A stretch of 64,000 nucleotides of DNA from Thalassomonas viridans (GTDB lineage Bacteria; Pseudomonadota; Gammaproteobacteria; Enterobacterales; Alteromonadaceae). The stretch covers positions 4,464,001 through 4,528,000 of the forward strand of contig NZ_CP059733.1 in assembly GCF_000948985.2 (NCBI RefSeq), read 5' to 3'. Under the pieces are notes generated by a model. The model made no database searches. It saw only the letters and a list, made by a program, of their open reading frames with translations, and was not told the origin of the DNA. Of this stretch, positions 35,413 to 44,825 are shown in pieces (position 1 is the first letter of the stretch; each line of letters opens with the position of its first letter). The translations under genes and the position numbers were made by a program.

Positions 35413-38400
35413 CTAAAGTTCATATTCTTCCACCGTGACATTGATCACAGGCAATAGTGCATCCAAATGGATACATTGCCGGGGGCTGGGGAAGATCACC
35501 CGGATAATATTGTTATCCCCTTTGGCGATCCTCGGCTCTTTGCTAAAAGTCTGCCCGCTGCCGTCAAACACCAGCTCACAGGTACTGTTCTCCACCCCGC
35601 TGATGCCTTCCACCACCTGATACAGCTCTCCCCGGTACAGGGCCTGTCCCAGTTCGCGCTTGTCGATGGAAAAGGCGCCGGTCAGGGCGGCAATCACCTC
35701 CTGGCTGACGACATCGGTATCATAGGCCGAGCTGTCGACACGCACGCTAACGTCAAAACCGACAATCACGGCTTCATAAGCGCTGACGCTGATGCTGACC
35801 GCAGGCAAGGCATGGGACTGGAGAAAACTCACCAGTGAGGTTTGCAGGTCTGTGGTTAGCTCAGCACCGCCGGCGGGCACCACCACCACTTCGATATTTT
35901 CCCTTTGCCCGAAACCGGTTTTCAGGGAAAACGCCTTGGCCTGGGCATAACTGGGATGGTTTTTGGTCAGCAGGGCAAAGTCGCGCAGGGACACGCAGCG
36001 GGCCAGGGTCAGCAGGGCCGCCGGAGCATTGGTTTTTAATGCCGCCATTTGTTCCATGTCCCCGCCGCCGCTGGCAGGCAGGGGCTGGCTGACGCTATCC
36101 ACCAGGTGGTGGGGTTTGACCGCCTTGATTAAGCTACCGGTGCTTAGGTTGCCTGTGGTGCCGACCCCCTGGCGGTAGCTGATGCGGATATTATTGCTGC
36201 CGCTGGGGGCGCGGCGGCCGTTTTTACCGTCACCGAAAGTGATCCTGATAAACTTATCTTCCGTCATCCTCACGGTATAATGGCTGTCGCTGGCTAACGA
36301 GTCTTTCAGGCTGGACACCTGTTGCCAGGTCCTGTCCCCCACCTGGACGGCAATGGCCGCCCGCACGCCGCTGGCGAGATCGCTGTCGGCCTCAAACGAG
36401 AGATCGTCCACGGCGAAAATAAAACTCTGGTTATTTTTGGTGGCATCGCCGCTGCCCAGTACCCGGGTATTACGGGTCACGCCATGGCCCGAGCTGATAA
36501 CGTTGGCGCAGAGGATCACATCGTTAATCTGCACCGTTTGCGGCAAAGCCTCGCTCAGGGTGACATAAGGGGGGCTGGTGGTGACACTGGCGGCATTGCC
36601 CTTTGCCACCGTATGGGTATCTAAGATGCTGGTTTTATAATACAAGTCCTCCCCGTATTGCACGATAACATTACGGCCCTTAGTCAACGCCGACGGCATA
36701 ACCGCTAGCGGGATTTCACTGCCGGAGAGGGCGGTTTTATTGATTTCCCAGTCCAGCAGGCGCAGCTTTTCTTTAAACTGGCTGTACACCCGGCTCAGGG
36801 TGAGATAAAAGGGGCCGCCTCCCCTGTCCTGCCAGCCGTTGTCCGCTTCCAGGGCCGCGGTTTCCGCGTCCATATCCAGGCTGACGGTTTTCAGCCGGCA
36901 CCAGGCCATCTGGCCTGCCCGGGTTAATACCGCCAGATCGCCCGCGGTGGTTTTTTTCGGCTGGCTGGTGACCAAAGTATCGGGCAGGTGGCCGTCATTG
37001 CTTTTTTGCAGAAAGGGATCACATTGCCAGGTGCCGGCCATATTGGCGGGCACCAGCAAAGATTGCGGGTTGTCCAGCGAATAGTCGCTATTGCCGGGCA
37101 CACCGTCGGTATCCCGGTGCCAGCCGACGGTGACGGCGGTATAACCTTCTTTAAGCAGGCCGTCGGGACTCCGGGCGGTGAACAGGTAGTCGGAAAACTG
37201 CTCGGCGGTATCTATGGCCGCTTCCCCTTCGCCGGGATCTGAGCCCACCGGGCGGTAATTGGTATGTATCACCTGATACAGGGGCAGGTAGACATTATCC
37301 CCCTGGCGGCGGATATCGCACAGCCACTGGCCGATAAGATAGGACCAGTCGCCGGCAATATACAGGGTATGGATCACGGCATTGCCGCTGGTGCTGCGCT
37401 CCCCCTGGTAGTTAACCGCCACAGTCACCGGACGGGAGGCGGTGGCGTTTACCAAGTCCAGCTCGCCGACATTGTTATAAAAACTAAGCTTGGTCTCTTC
37501 CACCCCCTTAAGGCGGCGGTAATAGGGCTTTTTGCCTGTGGTTGCGATCAGCACCACTTCCCCTGCCGTGAGATCCGTAGTCGTGGTCAGGTACAGGCTT
37601 TTGCCCACCTGCGCCCCCGAAGTCAGGGGCGATAAGGGATCCAGGCGCTCTTTCGGCAACAGGTGCACCCAGGTATAGCCCTTTTGGAAACTGCTCGACA
37701 GGTTCGGGGTTACGCTGATGCGGGTTTGCTCTCCTTCAAGGCGAACGCCGTCGATAAAATAGGCTTTAACATCGCCGGTATGTTCATTCTCCAGCACCAG
37801 GGGCTCCCCTATTGCCAGATCGTCCAGCACCTGGTCCAGGATCAGCTCGCCGCCGAACAGGTAATTCATGTTGCGGTCGTAATTTCTCGGGCGGATTTCA
37901 TTGAGATCCTCTGCCAGCTCCATGTCTTCCAGGGTTTCAAAAACCACGGGAGCGCTGCCGTCCTCCGGGCTGTGCTTTACCTGGAAACCGGTTTCCAACG
38001 TACCGCTGCCCTTGGCCTGGAACACCAGGGAAGTAAAGGCCGAAGCGGGAGGATGGGGGTGGTAATCCAGCATAGACACCATTTTTCTTACCGAATCCCA
38101 CTGGTTGGCGGTGGTGAGCTTGGCCTCGTTGCCGTAGGCGTCCATGGTTTCCGTCAGCACATGGGCGGAGCGGGCGAAACTGCGGGAAATATTCCACAGC
38201 AAATCGTCGCTTTCGCCGTTATATAATTCTTCGATGCGCTCAAGCTTCTCCGACTGGCTTTCGTCTTCATTGATCTCCAGGTTCACCGCCGGCCAGTCGG
38301 TAAACTCCTGCGCCAACCTTAAGCGGATGTCTTCCAGGTAAGTGGCGGCATTGCCGTCGATATAACGGAAGCGGGTTAACCCGGCCCGGTTCCAGCGGGT

Positions 38401-38418
38401 GAGTTCTCGTTTATCCAT
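35413..38418 (-). CDS. eCIS baseplate wedge protein, gpJ/gp47-like (large)
   Basis: A 1001-residue baseplate assembly protein. The N-terminus is soluble and charged (RLAQEFTDWPAVNLEINEDESQSEKLERIEELYN). The C-terminal third carries the gpJ-type pattern: FIRITFGDGKNGRRAPSGSNNIRISYRQGVGTTGNLSTGS, then ARCVSLRDFALLTKNHPSYAQAKAF and a C-terminal ALYRGELYQVVEGISGVEN. This matches the larger of the two wedge proteins of eCIS (Afp12-like position). It lies 50 bp after the smaller gpJ-like gene. Confidence 0.85.
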   Translation of the reverse strand: MDKRELTRWNRAGLTRFRYIDGNAATYLEDIRLRLAQEFTDWPAVNLEINEDESQSEKLERIEELYNGESDDLLWNISRSFARSAHVLTETMDAYGNEAKLTTANQWDSVRKMVSMLDYHPHPPASAFTSLVFQAKGSGTLETGFQVKHSPEDGSAPVVFETLEDMELAEDLNEIRPRNYDRNMNYLFGGELILDQVLDDLAIGEPLVLENEHTGDVKAYFIDGVRLEGEQTRISVTPNLSSSFQKGYTWVHLLPKERLDPLSPLTSGAQVGKSLYLTTTTDLTAGEVVLIATTGKKPYYRRLKGVEETKLSFYNNVGELDLVNATASRPVTVAVNYQGERSTSGNAVIHTLYIAGDWSYLIGQWLCDIRRQGDNVYLPLYQVIHTNYRPVGSDPGEGEAAIDTAEQFSDYLFTARSPDGLLKEGYTAVTVGWHRDTDGVPGNSDYSLDNPQSLLVPANMAGTWQCDPFLQKSNDGHLPDTLVTSQPKKTTAGDLAVLTRAGQMAWCRLKTVSLDMDAETAALEADNGWQDRGGGPFYLTLSRVYSQFKEKLRLLDWEINKTALSGSEIPLAVMPSALTKGRNVIVQYGEDLYYKTSILDTHTVAKGNAASVTTSPPYVTLSEALPQTVQINDVILCANVISSGHGVTRNTRVLGSGDATKNNQSFIFAVDDLSFEADSDLASGVRAAIAVQVGDRTWQQVSSLKDSLASDSHYTVRMTEDKFIRITFGDGKNGRRAPSGSNNIRISYRQGVGTTGNLSTGSLIKAVKPHHLVDSVSQPLPASGGGDMEQMAALKTNAPAALLTLARCVSLRDFALLTKNHPSYAQAKAFSLKTGFGQRENIEVVVVPAGGAELTTDLQTSLVSFLQSHALPAVSISVSAYEAVIVGFDVSVRVDSSAYDTDVVSQEVIAALTGAFSIDKRELGQALYRGELYQVVEGISGVENSTCELVFDGSGQTFSKEPRIAKGDNNIIRVIFPSPRQCIHLDALLPVINVTVEEYEL

Positions 38419-38468
38419 CTTGCCTTCCCGTGTCTGTTTCCTTACTTAAAGCATGCTTATTCATCATC

Positions 38469-39659
38469 CTAGCCCTTACGTCCGCCGTTTAATTTCAGCC
38501 TGAAATAGCCGCGGGCGGGATTGTCCAAATCGTTATCGCACACCGCCACTTCCAGCCCGGACAGCTTGATGCGGCCAAAATCCGCCTGGTCGGCAAAACG
38601 TTTACCGATACGTTTAAAACGGTTCAGGCAGATATTGTCGACGCCGTCTATGGCCATCAGGGTTTCAAACAAATCGCCGGCATAAAGATCTTCGCCGAAA
38701 CGCAGACGCCCGGGTTCGAAAAAGCCGCCGGGCTCGGTACTCAGGGCCTGTTCCACCGCCCGGCGCAGTTCGGATTTAAAATAATTGCTGCGTACCTCGA
38801 TAGAAATGGAAATGGAAATGCCCACTTCCACCGCACTTTGTAAAATCACTTCCTGCCCCGCCATGCGGTAGGCATCCAGGTAGGGACGCAAGACCGAGCG
38901 TATGCTGGGCCCCTGGCTGAGATCCACCAGGGCCAGGCTGCGGTGCTGGTGAAAGTCCCCCACTTCTTCGATGATATTGTCCGGGTACTCCAGCTCCTGG
39001 GTATCGTCTATGTCTTTGCGCTGCCAGGCGATCACCGCCACATAGATCACCGGCCAGCTGCCGCCCCAGGTTTGCCAGGACTGGGCCCTGAGCACCAGGG
39101 GGTGTTCCTGCAGCCGGTTGACATAATCCTCCAGGGTTACCATACGTTTTTGCGTCTGGATCTCCCTGGGGCCGGCAAAACGCGCCGCCTCCATCTTGGT
39201 GGGATTATCGAGCCAGTACTGATCGAACCTTTGCTCGTCGCTGCGCTGATCCTGGGCATGGGCCGGCACGTCAAAAGGCGGCTCACTTTTTTCCCGGGTG
39301 ATGCTGAGAATGTCATAACCGATAAATTTCAGTAACCGCCGTACCGATTCCGGGCGGCGCGCCGTTTCCAGAAAGCCTTCGGCAAAAACCCGGTCGACGC
39401 TGTCGGACAGACGATCCAGTATATCCGCCATCACTTCCACCAGGGCGGTTTCCACGTCCGCCGGGGTCCAACGGGTACGCTCCGGGTATTTCGCCACCAG
39501 CTCTTCGAGCATAAACAGGCGGAAGCCGTCGTAATCCCTGAGCAACCAGTCGAAGTCGTCACCGACCCGGGGCAGTTTCTGCGGCAGATCCGCTTCCCGG
39601 GTGGCGCAGTCGGGACAGGCGCCGGCATAAACAAGTTCAATTTCAGGATTCTGGGCCAT
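38469..39659 (-). CDS. eCIS baseplate wedge protein, gpJ/gp47-like (small)
   Basis: A 396-residue protein with CPDCATREADLPQKLPRVGDDFDWLLRDYDGFRLFMLEELVAKYPERTRWTPADVETALVEVMADILDRLSDSV near the N-terminus, a DYVNRLQEHPLVLRAQ segment and a C-terminal LRFGEDLYAGDLFETLMAIDGVDNICLNRFKRIG, all typical of baseplate wedge gp47/gpJ (Afp11-like). A CPDC motif near residue 15 could bind a metal. It starts 3 bp after the gp25 gene. Confidence 0.85.
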   Translation of the reverse strand: MAQNPEIELVYAGACPDCATREADLPQKLPRVGDDFDWLLRDYDGFRLFMLEELVAKYPERTRWTPADVETALVEVMADILDRLSDSVDRVFAEGFLETARRPESVRRLLKFIGYDILSITREKSEPPFDVPAHAQDQRSDEQRFDQYWLDNPTKMEAARFAGPREIQTQKRMVTLEDYVNRLQEHPLVLRAQSWQTWGGSWPVIYVAVIAWQRKDIDDTQELEYPDNIIEEVGDFHQHRSLALVDLSQGPSIRSVLRPYLDAYRMAGQEVILQSAVEVGISISISIEVRSNYFKSELRRAVEQALSTEPGGFFEPGRLRFGEDLYAGDLFETLMAIDGVDNICLNRFKRIGKRFADQADFGRIKLSGLEVAVCDNDLDNPARGYFRLKLNGGRKG

Positions 39660-39662
39660 GGC

Positions 39663-40049
39663 TTAGCTACCTGCGCTAAAAGTAAATTGATGCTGATCTT
39701 CAAACCCTATGGCGGCCAGCACATAGGCTATGGTGATGGTCAGCTGCTCGTTGTTCCCTGCCACCGTGACCTTGATGGACTTGGGCTCGACCTCCCCCGC
39801 CAGCGATTCGATTAACGAAGCGCTGATGCGCTTTTCCGTCACCTGCCATAAGGCGGAGGCATTGGGCTCAAACACCAGCGCCTTGACCCCGGCGCCGAAT
39901 TCCGGGCGAAAGACCCGCTCCCCCGACAGGGTATAAAGCACCTGCTCGATTTGCCCGCGGATATGCTCCGCCCGGGTGGCAAGCTTAGGGCCGCCGTTAA
40001 CCCGCAACGGGAATTTCAGATAAGGCGGATCCGTTAGTCGCTGTGCCAT
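39663..40049 (-). CDS. eCIS baseplate protein gp25-like (GPW/gp25 family)
   Basis: A 128-residue protein with YLKFPLRVNGGPKLATRAEHIRGQIEQVLYTLSGERVFRPEFGAGVKALVFEPN, matching the GPW/gp25 signature (ExxRPxFG: the glutamate-arginine block ERVFRPEFGAG). gp25 initiates sheath assembly on the baseplate wedge in T4 and is equivalent to Afp9/Pvc9. It is placed between the spike and the first gpJ-like gene, the usual order. Confidence 0.92.
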   Translation of the reverse strand: MAQRLTDPPYLKFPLRVNGGPKLATRAEHIRGQIEQVLYTLSGERVFRPEFGAGVKALVFEPNASALWQVTEKRISASLIESLAGEVEPKSIKVTVAGNNEQLTITIAYVLAAIGFEDQHQFTFSAGS

Positions 40050-40058
40050 ATTCCCTCC

Positions 40059-40871
40059 TTAAGACGTCATCACTTTCATGGACAAAGTACTCATTTCCCC
40101 CTGGGGCACCGGCGGCGAGGTCGGCCCCACAGGTGTAGTGTGCATATGGGTCATAAACAGGGTAAGGAAACTCTGCCCCTTAATGATAGGCTCGCCCCCC
40201 TGGCCGCCGAGCATCACCTGCTGGCCTTCCACCACCACCTGCTGGCCCTTAACCGTGATGCCGCTGGCGGCCATTTCGATTTTATTGCCGTTGGCATCTT
40301 CCAGGGTCGTGCCGGACGAGGTCATGGTCAGGTTGTTGCCGTTGGCATCTTCGATCACCAGCTGGTTATTTTCCGCATCCAGGGTCACCGTGGCGCCTCC
40401 GGAATCCGTCAGTGCGATACTGCCTTCGGGGTCGAGCACCACATTCGAACCGCTGGCATGTTCCAGCTTGATTTGCTCTTCGTCGTCGGCGTCTTCAAAT
40501 TCGAGGAAATGCCCCTTGGTGGTTTTCCAGATGCGGGTACTAGGTTCGTCATTGGGATAATCCGCCGGCGCATCCCCCGAAGCCTGCCAGAACACCCCGA
40601 CCCAGAGGGGGCGTGACAGGTCGCCGGCTTCAAATTCCGCCCACACCTGGGCGCCGACATCCGGGACGGCAAAAAAGCCCTGGTCCGCCAGCCCGCCAAA
40701 AGGCAGGCAGGGCAATGCCCAGGCGGTGACCTGCTCTCCCAGCAAACTAGGGATCCTGAGCTTAAGCCGCCCGAGTTTTTCCGGATCGGCGTTATCCTCG
40801 ACAAAGGCCCTGTGCTTGCCGTAGTACTGCTTGGCGGATTGCTGCGCTAACTGCCTGACTATCTCTTCCAT
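40059..40871 (-). CDS. eCIS spike protein, gpV/gp5-like
   Basis: The 270-residue product starts at 40871 (GAGGAA ahead); an ORF extension to 40985 overlaps the gpD gene and is rejected. An OB-fold domain (about 10-100: YYGKHRAFVEDNADPEKLGRLKLRIPSLLGEQ, PDVGAQVWAEFEAGDLSRPLWVGVFW) is followed by a repetitive triple-stranded beta-helix-like region with short repeats of the type SGGATVTLDAENNQLVIEDANGNNLTM and ANGNKIEMAASGITVKG. This is the spike shape of gp5/gpV and VgrG, corresponding to Afp8/Pvc8 together with the gpD gene. It ends near HMHTTPVGPTSPP, seen in PAAR-like or spike-tip regions. Confidence 0.88.
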   Translation of the reverse strand: MEEIVRQLAQQSAKQYYGKHRAFVEDNADPEKLGRLKLRIPSLLGEQVTAWALPCLPFGGLADQGFFAVPDVGAQVWAEFEAGDLSRPLWVGVFWQASGDAPADYPNDEPSTRIWKTTKGHFLEFEDADDEEQIKLEHASGSNVVLDPEGSIALTDSGGATVTLDAENNQLVIEDANGNNLTMTSSGTTLEDANGNKIEMAASGITVKGQQVVVEGQQVMLGGQGGEPIIKGQSFLTLFMTHMHTTPVGPTSPPVPQGEMSTLSMKVMTS

Positions 40872-40893
40872 GCTTTCCTCAACAATAAAAACG

Positions 40894-42045
40894 TCACAAA
40901 ATGGCCCCGAGCAGACCGCCGGCGGACTCCAGGTTGTCCCCGTAGGCATTCCTGAGCAGGGTAAAGTTCTGCCGGTAGCCTTCATAAGTAAATTTATGCA
41001 CTACCTTGTCCACGTAATAAGTGCCGTTGTACCTTTCCCCTATGCCGTCGACCCCGACCGGAAACCCCGGCCTTAAGACATTGCCGTACAGCATGCCGTC
41101 AAGCTCGCCGGTAGCGCTGACTTTTTTGATATCGAACTCGTTGGCCTTTTGCTGTGCCTTTTCCGTCAGCGCCGCCGCATCGGCGCCGGTTTCCCCGCTC
41201 ATCTTCCAGATAAAATCTTCCAGCCCGGAATCTGCGCTGCTGGCGTGCTCCGGACCCATGACAAACAAATCCGGCTCGACTAGGGTTTCCGTAGAGCCGT
41301 CCCCGGTTTCATCCGGTACGTCGAAGGCCACCGCATCCGGCTGGTGGCTGTCGGTGCTGACATTGATGCTGATGCAGTTGGTCTCCCGCCCGGCATAGGC
41401 CATGATATTGGGCTGGGCCTGTGCTTCGAGCTGCATAGGACCGAAATACACCTCCCCCTGGGAAAAAATCAGTTCATAACCGTTTTCCGCGGCGCGGCTT
41501 TTTAAAAAAGCGATATCCGAGCCGTTCTGGTTGACTTGGATCCCGCTTTGTCCCGGGCCGTTATCGCCGCTCAGCGTCAGGCCGTAGGGCAGGACGATTT
41601 CCTGCAGGATTTGCGCGTCCGAACTCGGGGTATCTTCCCCCCAGGTCTTGTTCCTGTGGGTGCGGTCCAGACGGTAGGAGTCGTCCTGGCATTCCACCGT
41701 GACCTTGGCGCTGCCGGCATCGGTGGGATATTCCAGCTTGCTTGAGCGTACATAGCCGCGCATGATTTCTTCTTCCTTATCGCCGAACGCCACCTTAATT
41801 TTTACCGGCTCCCAGTCCTTGAAAATGCCCGAGTCCTGGACGACCCATTTGCCCTGCTCGTCCCGCCTTCCTTCGAAAATCAGCTTGGCGACCGCGGCTT
41901 CAGTGCGGCCGGCATCTATGGTCAATTCCATCAGCAGCGGATAAAAATCGACAATTTCCTCTTCCGCCACTCCCATCAGCACGATACATTCGCCGGGCTC
42001 GCGGGTTTTCTCGCCGAAAATGTTCAGTGATACCGACAATGCCAT
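40894..42045 (-). CDS. eCIS hub protein, gpD/gp27-like (late control D family)
   Basis: A 383-residue protein of the phage late-control D/gp27 family: VSLNIFGEKTREPGECIVLMGVAEEE, GRRDEQGKWVVQDSGIFKDWEPVKIKVAFGD, an ILQEIVLPYGLTLSG element, and YDVDFLK-like SDIAFLKSRAAENGYELIFSQGEVYFGP. It forms the hub that holds the spike. In AFP and PVC hub and spike are one VgrG-like protein; here they are two adjacent genes (22 bp gap). Confidence 0.88.
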   Translation of the reverse strand: MALSVSLNIFGEKTREPGECIVLMGVAEEEIVDFYPLLMELTIDAGRTEAAVAKLIFEGRRDEQGKWVVQDSGIFKDWEPVKIKVAFGDKEEEIMRGYVRSSKLEYPTDAGSAKVTVECQDDSYRLDRTHRNKTWGEDTPSSDAQILQEIVLPYGLTLSGDNGPGQSGIQVNQNGSDIAFLKSRAAENGYELIFSQGEVYFGPMQLEAQAQPNIMAYAGRETNCISINVSTDSHQPDAVAFDVPDETGDGSTETLVEPDLFVMGPEHASSADSGLEDFIWKMSGETGADAAALTEKAQQKANEFDIKKVSATGELDGMLYGNVLRPGFPVGVDGIGERYNGTYYVDKVVHKFTYEGYRQNFTLLRNAYGDNLESAGGLLGAIL

Positions 42046-42082
42046 AAACTCAAGACTCCCCTATTCCCTGATTCTTCCCTGA

Positions 42083-42373
42083 CTATTCCCTAATTTTAGG
42101 GATCAAAATCGTTTGTCCCAGCCAATCGTCGAGCAACAGGTCGGTGGCAAACATGATCTCCGGATTGGCATCTATGATGCGCCACCAGTGCTTGTCGTTG
42201 TTGTAGTAATGCCGGGCCAGCAAATCGAGGCGGTCTCCTTCCCTGATAATGTGCTCGATCACCCCGGTGGCCTTGCCGATCTCCCGGGCTCGCACGCCGT
42301 CAAAAACGACCTTCCCGTCTTCATCCGGGTAAAACAAACTGGCATTTTCGTAACGCGATCCTTTTAAAAACAT
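42083..42373 (-). CDS. eCIS LysM-domain protein (Afp7 C-terminal part)
   Basis: A 96-residue protein with a single LysM-like fold: VIEHIIREGDRLDLLARHYYNNDKHWWRIIDANPEIM ending DWLGQTILIPKIRE. In many eCIS the tube-initiator protein Afp7/Pvc7 has this as its C-terminal half. The start ATG overlaps the stop of the CIS-tube gene by 1 nt, consistent with a split of one ancestral gene, or with phage gpX as the model. Confidence 0.8.
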   Translation of the reverse strand: MFLKGSRYENASLFYPDEDGKVVFDGVRAREIGKATGVIEHIIREGDRLDLLARHYYNNDKHWWRIIDANPEIMFATDLLLDDWLGQTILIPKIRE

Positions 42374-43017
42374 CAGAACAGGCTCCCTATGGCAGAGGCC
42401 ACGGTCTGGCCGGTGTTGACGGCGGCGCCTATGACCTGGCGGATTTTTTCCACTTCATAGAAGGGATTATTGCTTTCAATCACCTGCATCGACAAAGTGA
42501 CTGTTGCCCGGTAGGGGATCAAGGTCGGCAGGTGCGCCTGCTCTTTCACGGTTATGCTTTTTAAAAACACCGGCAGCACATGGGTGCCCCAGATAAACAG
42601 GATCACCGAAGCCGACTCCGAGCTGTCAAAAGCCCGGGTGCCGCCAAGCCCCAGGCTGGAGAGCATCTGCACCCCGCCCGGTCCCTGCGCCTTGGGCTCT
42701 ACCATAGTGCGCAGGGTATCCAGCTCCGGCTCTATGCCCAAAGTGGTGGCGATGGGATGGTTGTCGTTCATACGGTCGGTGGCGTCGATCAAGATATCGA
42801 CATTGAAAGACTCCGGCTGTACCGAAACCCCCTGGGATACCCGGCTGGTTTCCGTCGGCAGGGTAAAGTCATAGCCGCCGCGGGTGGCGGGGGTAGAGCC
42901 GGCGGTGATGGTAATAGCCCGGGTACGGCTGATTTCCTTGGGATTAAAATCAAACACCAGCACCAGCGGCGGTATCGACAGCGCATATTCCACTAACATG
43001 CCTTTTAAAAAGCTCAC
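42373..43017 (-). CDS. eCIS tube-initiator protein (CIS_tube domain, Afp7-like)
   Basis: A 214-residue protein with the CIS_tube signature LVFDFNPKEISRTRAI near the N-terminus, VSVQPESFNVDILIDATDRM in the middle, and PVFLKSITVKEQAHLPTLIPYRATVTLSMQVIESN near the end. It lies between the hub and the inner tube and nucleates tube growth. Overlaps by 4 nt (ATGA) with the preceding small gene and by 1 nt with the LysM gene, so translation is coupled. Confidence 0.85.
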   Translation of the reverse strand: MSFLKGMLVEYALSIPPLVLVFDFNPKEISRTRAITITAGSTPATRGGYDFTLPTETSRVSQGVSVQPESFNVDILIDATDRMNDNHPIATTLGIEPELDTLRTMVEPKAQGPGGVQMLSSLGLGGTRAFDSSESASVILFIWGTHVLPVFLKSITVKEQAHLPTLIPYRATVTLSMQVIESNNPFYEVEKIRQVIGAAVNTGQTVASAIGSLF

Positions 43018-43334
43018 GTCCTGCCTCCCTGCCTTTTAACACTTACCGGTTTATTCACTTTTTTGCCGGTAAAGTTCAGGCTTTCTGCCGGCTTAACCGC
43101 CTGCTGTATTTTTTCGTTGATGGCGCTGGCGATGGTCTGCGCGATTTGCGCATCGGAAAAACTGTGGTGGATATGCAAAGCACCGATATTCAGCCGGGGG
43201 ATCTCCCCCGAGATGCCGGTGCCGTTTTCTCCCTGTAACCTGGAAAGCTGCCCGGCTATCAGGCGGGCTATGGCGGGTGCCCGCTCCTGCATACCCGGCG
43301 GCAAGTGCAGGTTCAACGCATCTAGGGTGATCAT
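43014..43334 (-). CDS. eCIS-associated small protein (106 aa), unknown
   Basis: A basic, mainly helical protein (LPPGMQERAPAIARLIAGQLSRLQGENG, FSDAQIAQTIASAINEKIQQAVKPAE). It lies between the AAA+ ATPase and the CIS_tube genes, a position where many eCIS loci have a small gene of unknown role (Afp6/Pvc6-like placement). No family can be named from sequence. Confidence 0.65.
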   Translation of the reverse strand: MITLDALNLHLPPGMQERAPAIARLIAGQLSRLQGENGTGISGEIPRLNIGALHIHHSFSDAQIAQTIASAINEKIQQAVKPAESLNFTGKKVNKPVSVKRQGGRT

Positions 43335-43388
43335 AAATAAACTCCGTTTTCTTGTGCTAAGGGCAAACTTAAGCCAGTGACTTGCCTG

Positions 43389-44825
43389 CTAAGACTGGTC
43401 ATAAACCGCCTCCGGTAGATGTTTGGCCAGGGCACCCAGCTCCCTGGGGGAGACTTCGCGTCCTTCCTTGGCCAGCTCCCGCCAGACGGCGGTGGCAATA
43501 TGTCCCAGGTTAACCTCGCTTTTCCCGGCCGCCGCCAGGTAACAGGCATGTAAGGCGGCATTGCGGATATGGCCGCCGGACAGGGGACAGGATTTGGCCA
43601 CAAGGTCTAAATCCACTTCCGATGCCAGCGGCGCCCTGGGAGGCAGCATCACCTGCCATAACTGCCGGCGGGCATTTTTATCCGGCCGGGGAAATTCCAG
43701 CACCAGCTGGAAACGGCGGGCAAAAGCCGGGTCGATTTGTTTGCGCAGGTTTGTGGTTAAAATACAGGGGCCGTAATGGTTTTCTATCTTGGTAAGCAAA
43801 TGGCTGACTTCCATATTGGCATAACGGTCGCGGGCATCCTTGACTTCACCGCGCTTGCTGAACAGGCTGTCGGCTTCATCGAACTGCAGCACCATTTTGC
43901 GGTTTTGTGCGGCGCTGAACAGCTTATTGAGATTTTTCTCCGTCTCGCCGATATATTTGCTCACCAGCTGCCCGAGATCCACCCGGTACAGGGGCCAGTT
44001 CAGCTCACGGGCAATCACGCAAGAGGCCAGGGTTTTCCCGGTGCCGGAAGGGCCGGCAAACAGGGCGACCGGACCGCCGATGCGTTTGCCCCCCCACTGG
44101 CCCACCACCTGATCCTGGTGGTGAATCCAGGCCAGAAATTCATGCAGCATGGCCAGGGTCTGCTCCGGCAGCACCAGATCCTGCCAGCTGGCATCCCCCC
44201 GGACCCGGGTGGTGCCGGGAGGACAGCTTTCTTCGTAATCATGGCCGAGAATTTTTGCCACCAGGGCAGGCTCAGGTTTGATCGGACTGTAGGGATCGTT
44301 TTTTTCCACCCTAAGCAAACGCTGCTCCCTCAGCGGGGCATTTTCCGATAACAGGCGGATCAGGCTTTCACTGCCGTGGGCTTCCATCGCCAGAAATTCC
44401 TGGATCAGTGCCCGGCTCGGATAAGGCTCCCCCTTATCGCCCCCCAGGCTCTGGTAAAGCCAGCCCAGGCGAGGTTCAAATTGCGGCCCGACCACAAACA
44501 CCAGGATATCGATTTCCAGCTCGGACAATTCCAGCCCGAGCAAGTTGTGCCAGTAGCCGTTTTGCTGCCGCAGTGCCCTGACGGTCTGTTGCAGCCGGGT
44601 CAGCTGCTGCAGCTTCTCCTCGGGGATTTCTTTTCCCTGACGCGATTGCCCGAGGCAATAGCCCAAAAGTTGCAGCCGCTCCCATTCCGGCGTTAACAGC
44701 GCCAGCGGCTGATTTTGTTCGGTATCGAGCGCCACAGGCGTTTGCACCGGCGCAGCGCCGCCGGATGCAACATCCGTTGCGCCCTCGGCTTTAACCTGGC
44801 TGGCGATATTCATAGGGTTACTCAT
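43389..44825 (-). CDS. eCIS AAA+ ATPase (Afp15-like)
   Basis: The 478-residue protein has an N-terminal helical domain (about 1-200) and a C-terminal AAA+ ATPase related to FtsH/CDC48: Walker A GPSGTGKT at 258-265, Walker B VLQFDEAD with Glu317, sensor TTNL, and an arginine-finger region DPAFARRFQ. This ATPase class is one of the defining genes of eCIS loci and is needed for particle maturation in AFP. Its start overlaps the DUF4255 stop by 8 nt, which indicates coupled translation. Confidence 0.92.
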   Translation of the reverse strand: MSNPMNIASQVKAEGATDVASGGAAPVQTPVALDTEQNQPLALLTPEWERLQLLGYCLGQSRQGKEIPEEKLQQLTRLQQTVRALRQQNGYWHNLLGLELSELEIDILVFVVGPQFEPRLGWLYQSLGGDKGEPYPSRALIQEFLAMEAHGSESLIRLLSENAPLREQRLLRVEKNDPYSPIKPEPALVAKILGHDYEESCPPGTTRVRGDASWQDLVLPEQTLAMLHEFLAWIHHQDQVVGQWGGKRIGGPVALFAGPSGTGKTLASCVIARELNWPLYRVDLGQLVSKYIGETEKNLNKLFSAAQNRKMVLQFDEADSLFSKRGEVKDARDRYANMEVSHLLTKIENHYGPCILTTNLRKQIDPAFARRFQLVLEFPRPDKNARRQLWQVMLPPRAPLASEVDLDLVAKSCPLSGGHIRNAALHACYLAAAGKSEVNLGHIATAVWRELAKEGREVSPRELGALAKHLPEAVYDQS

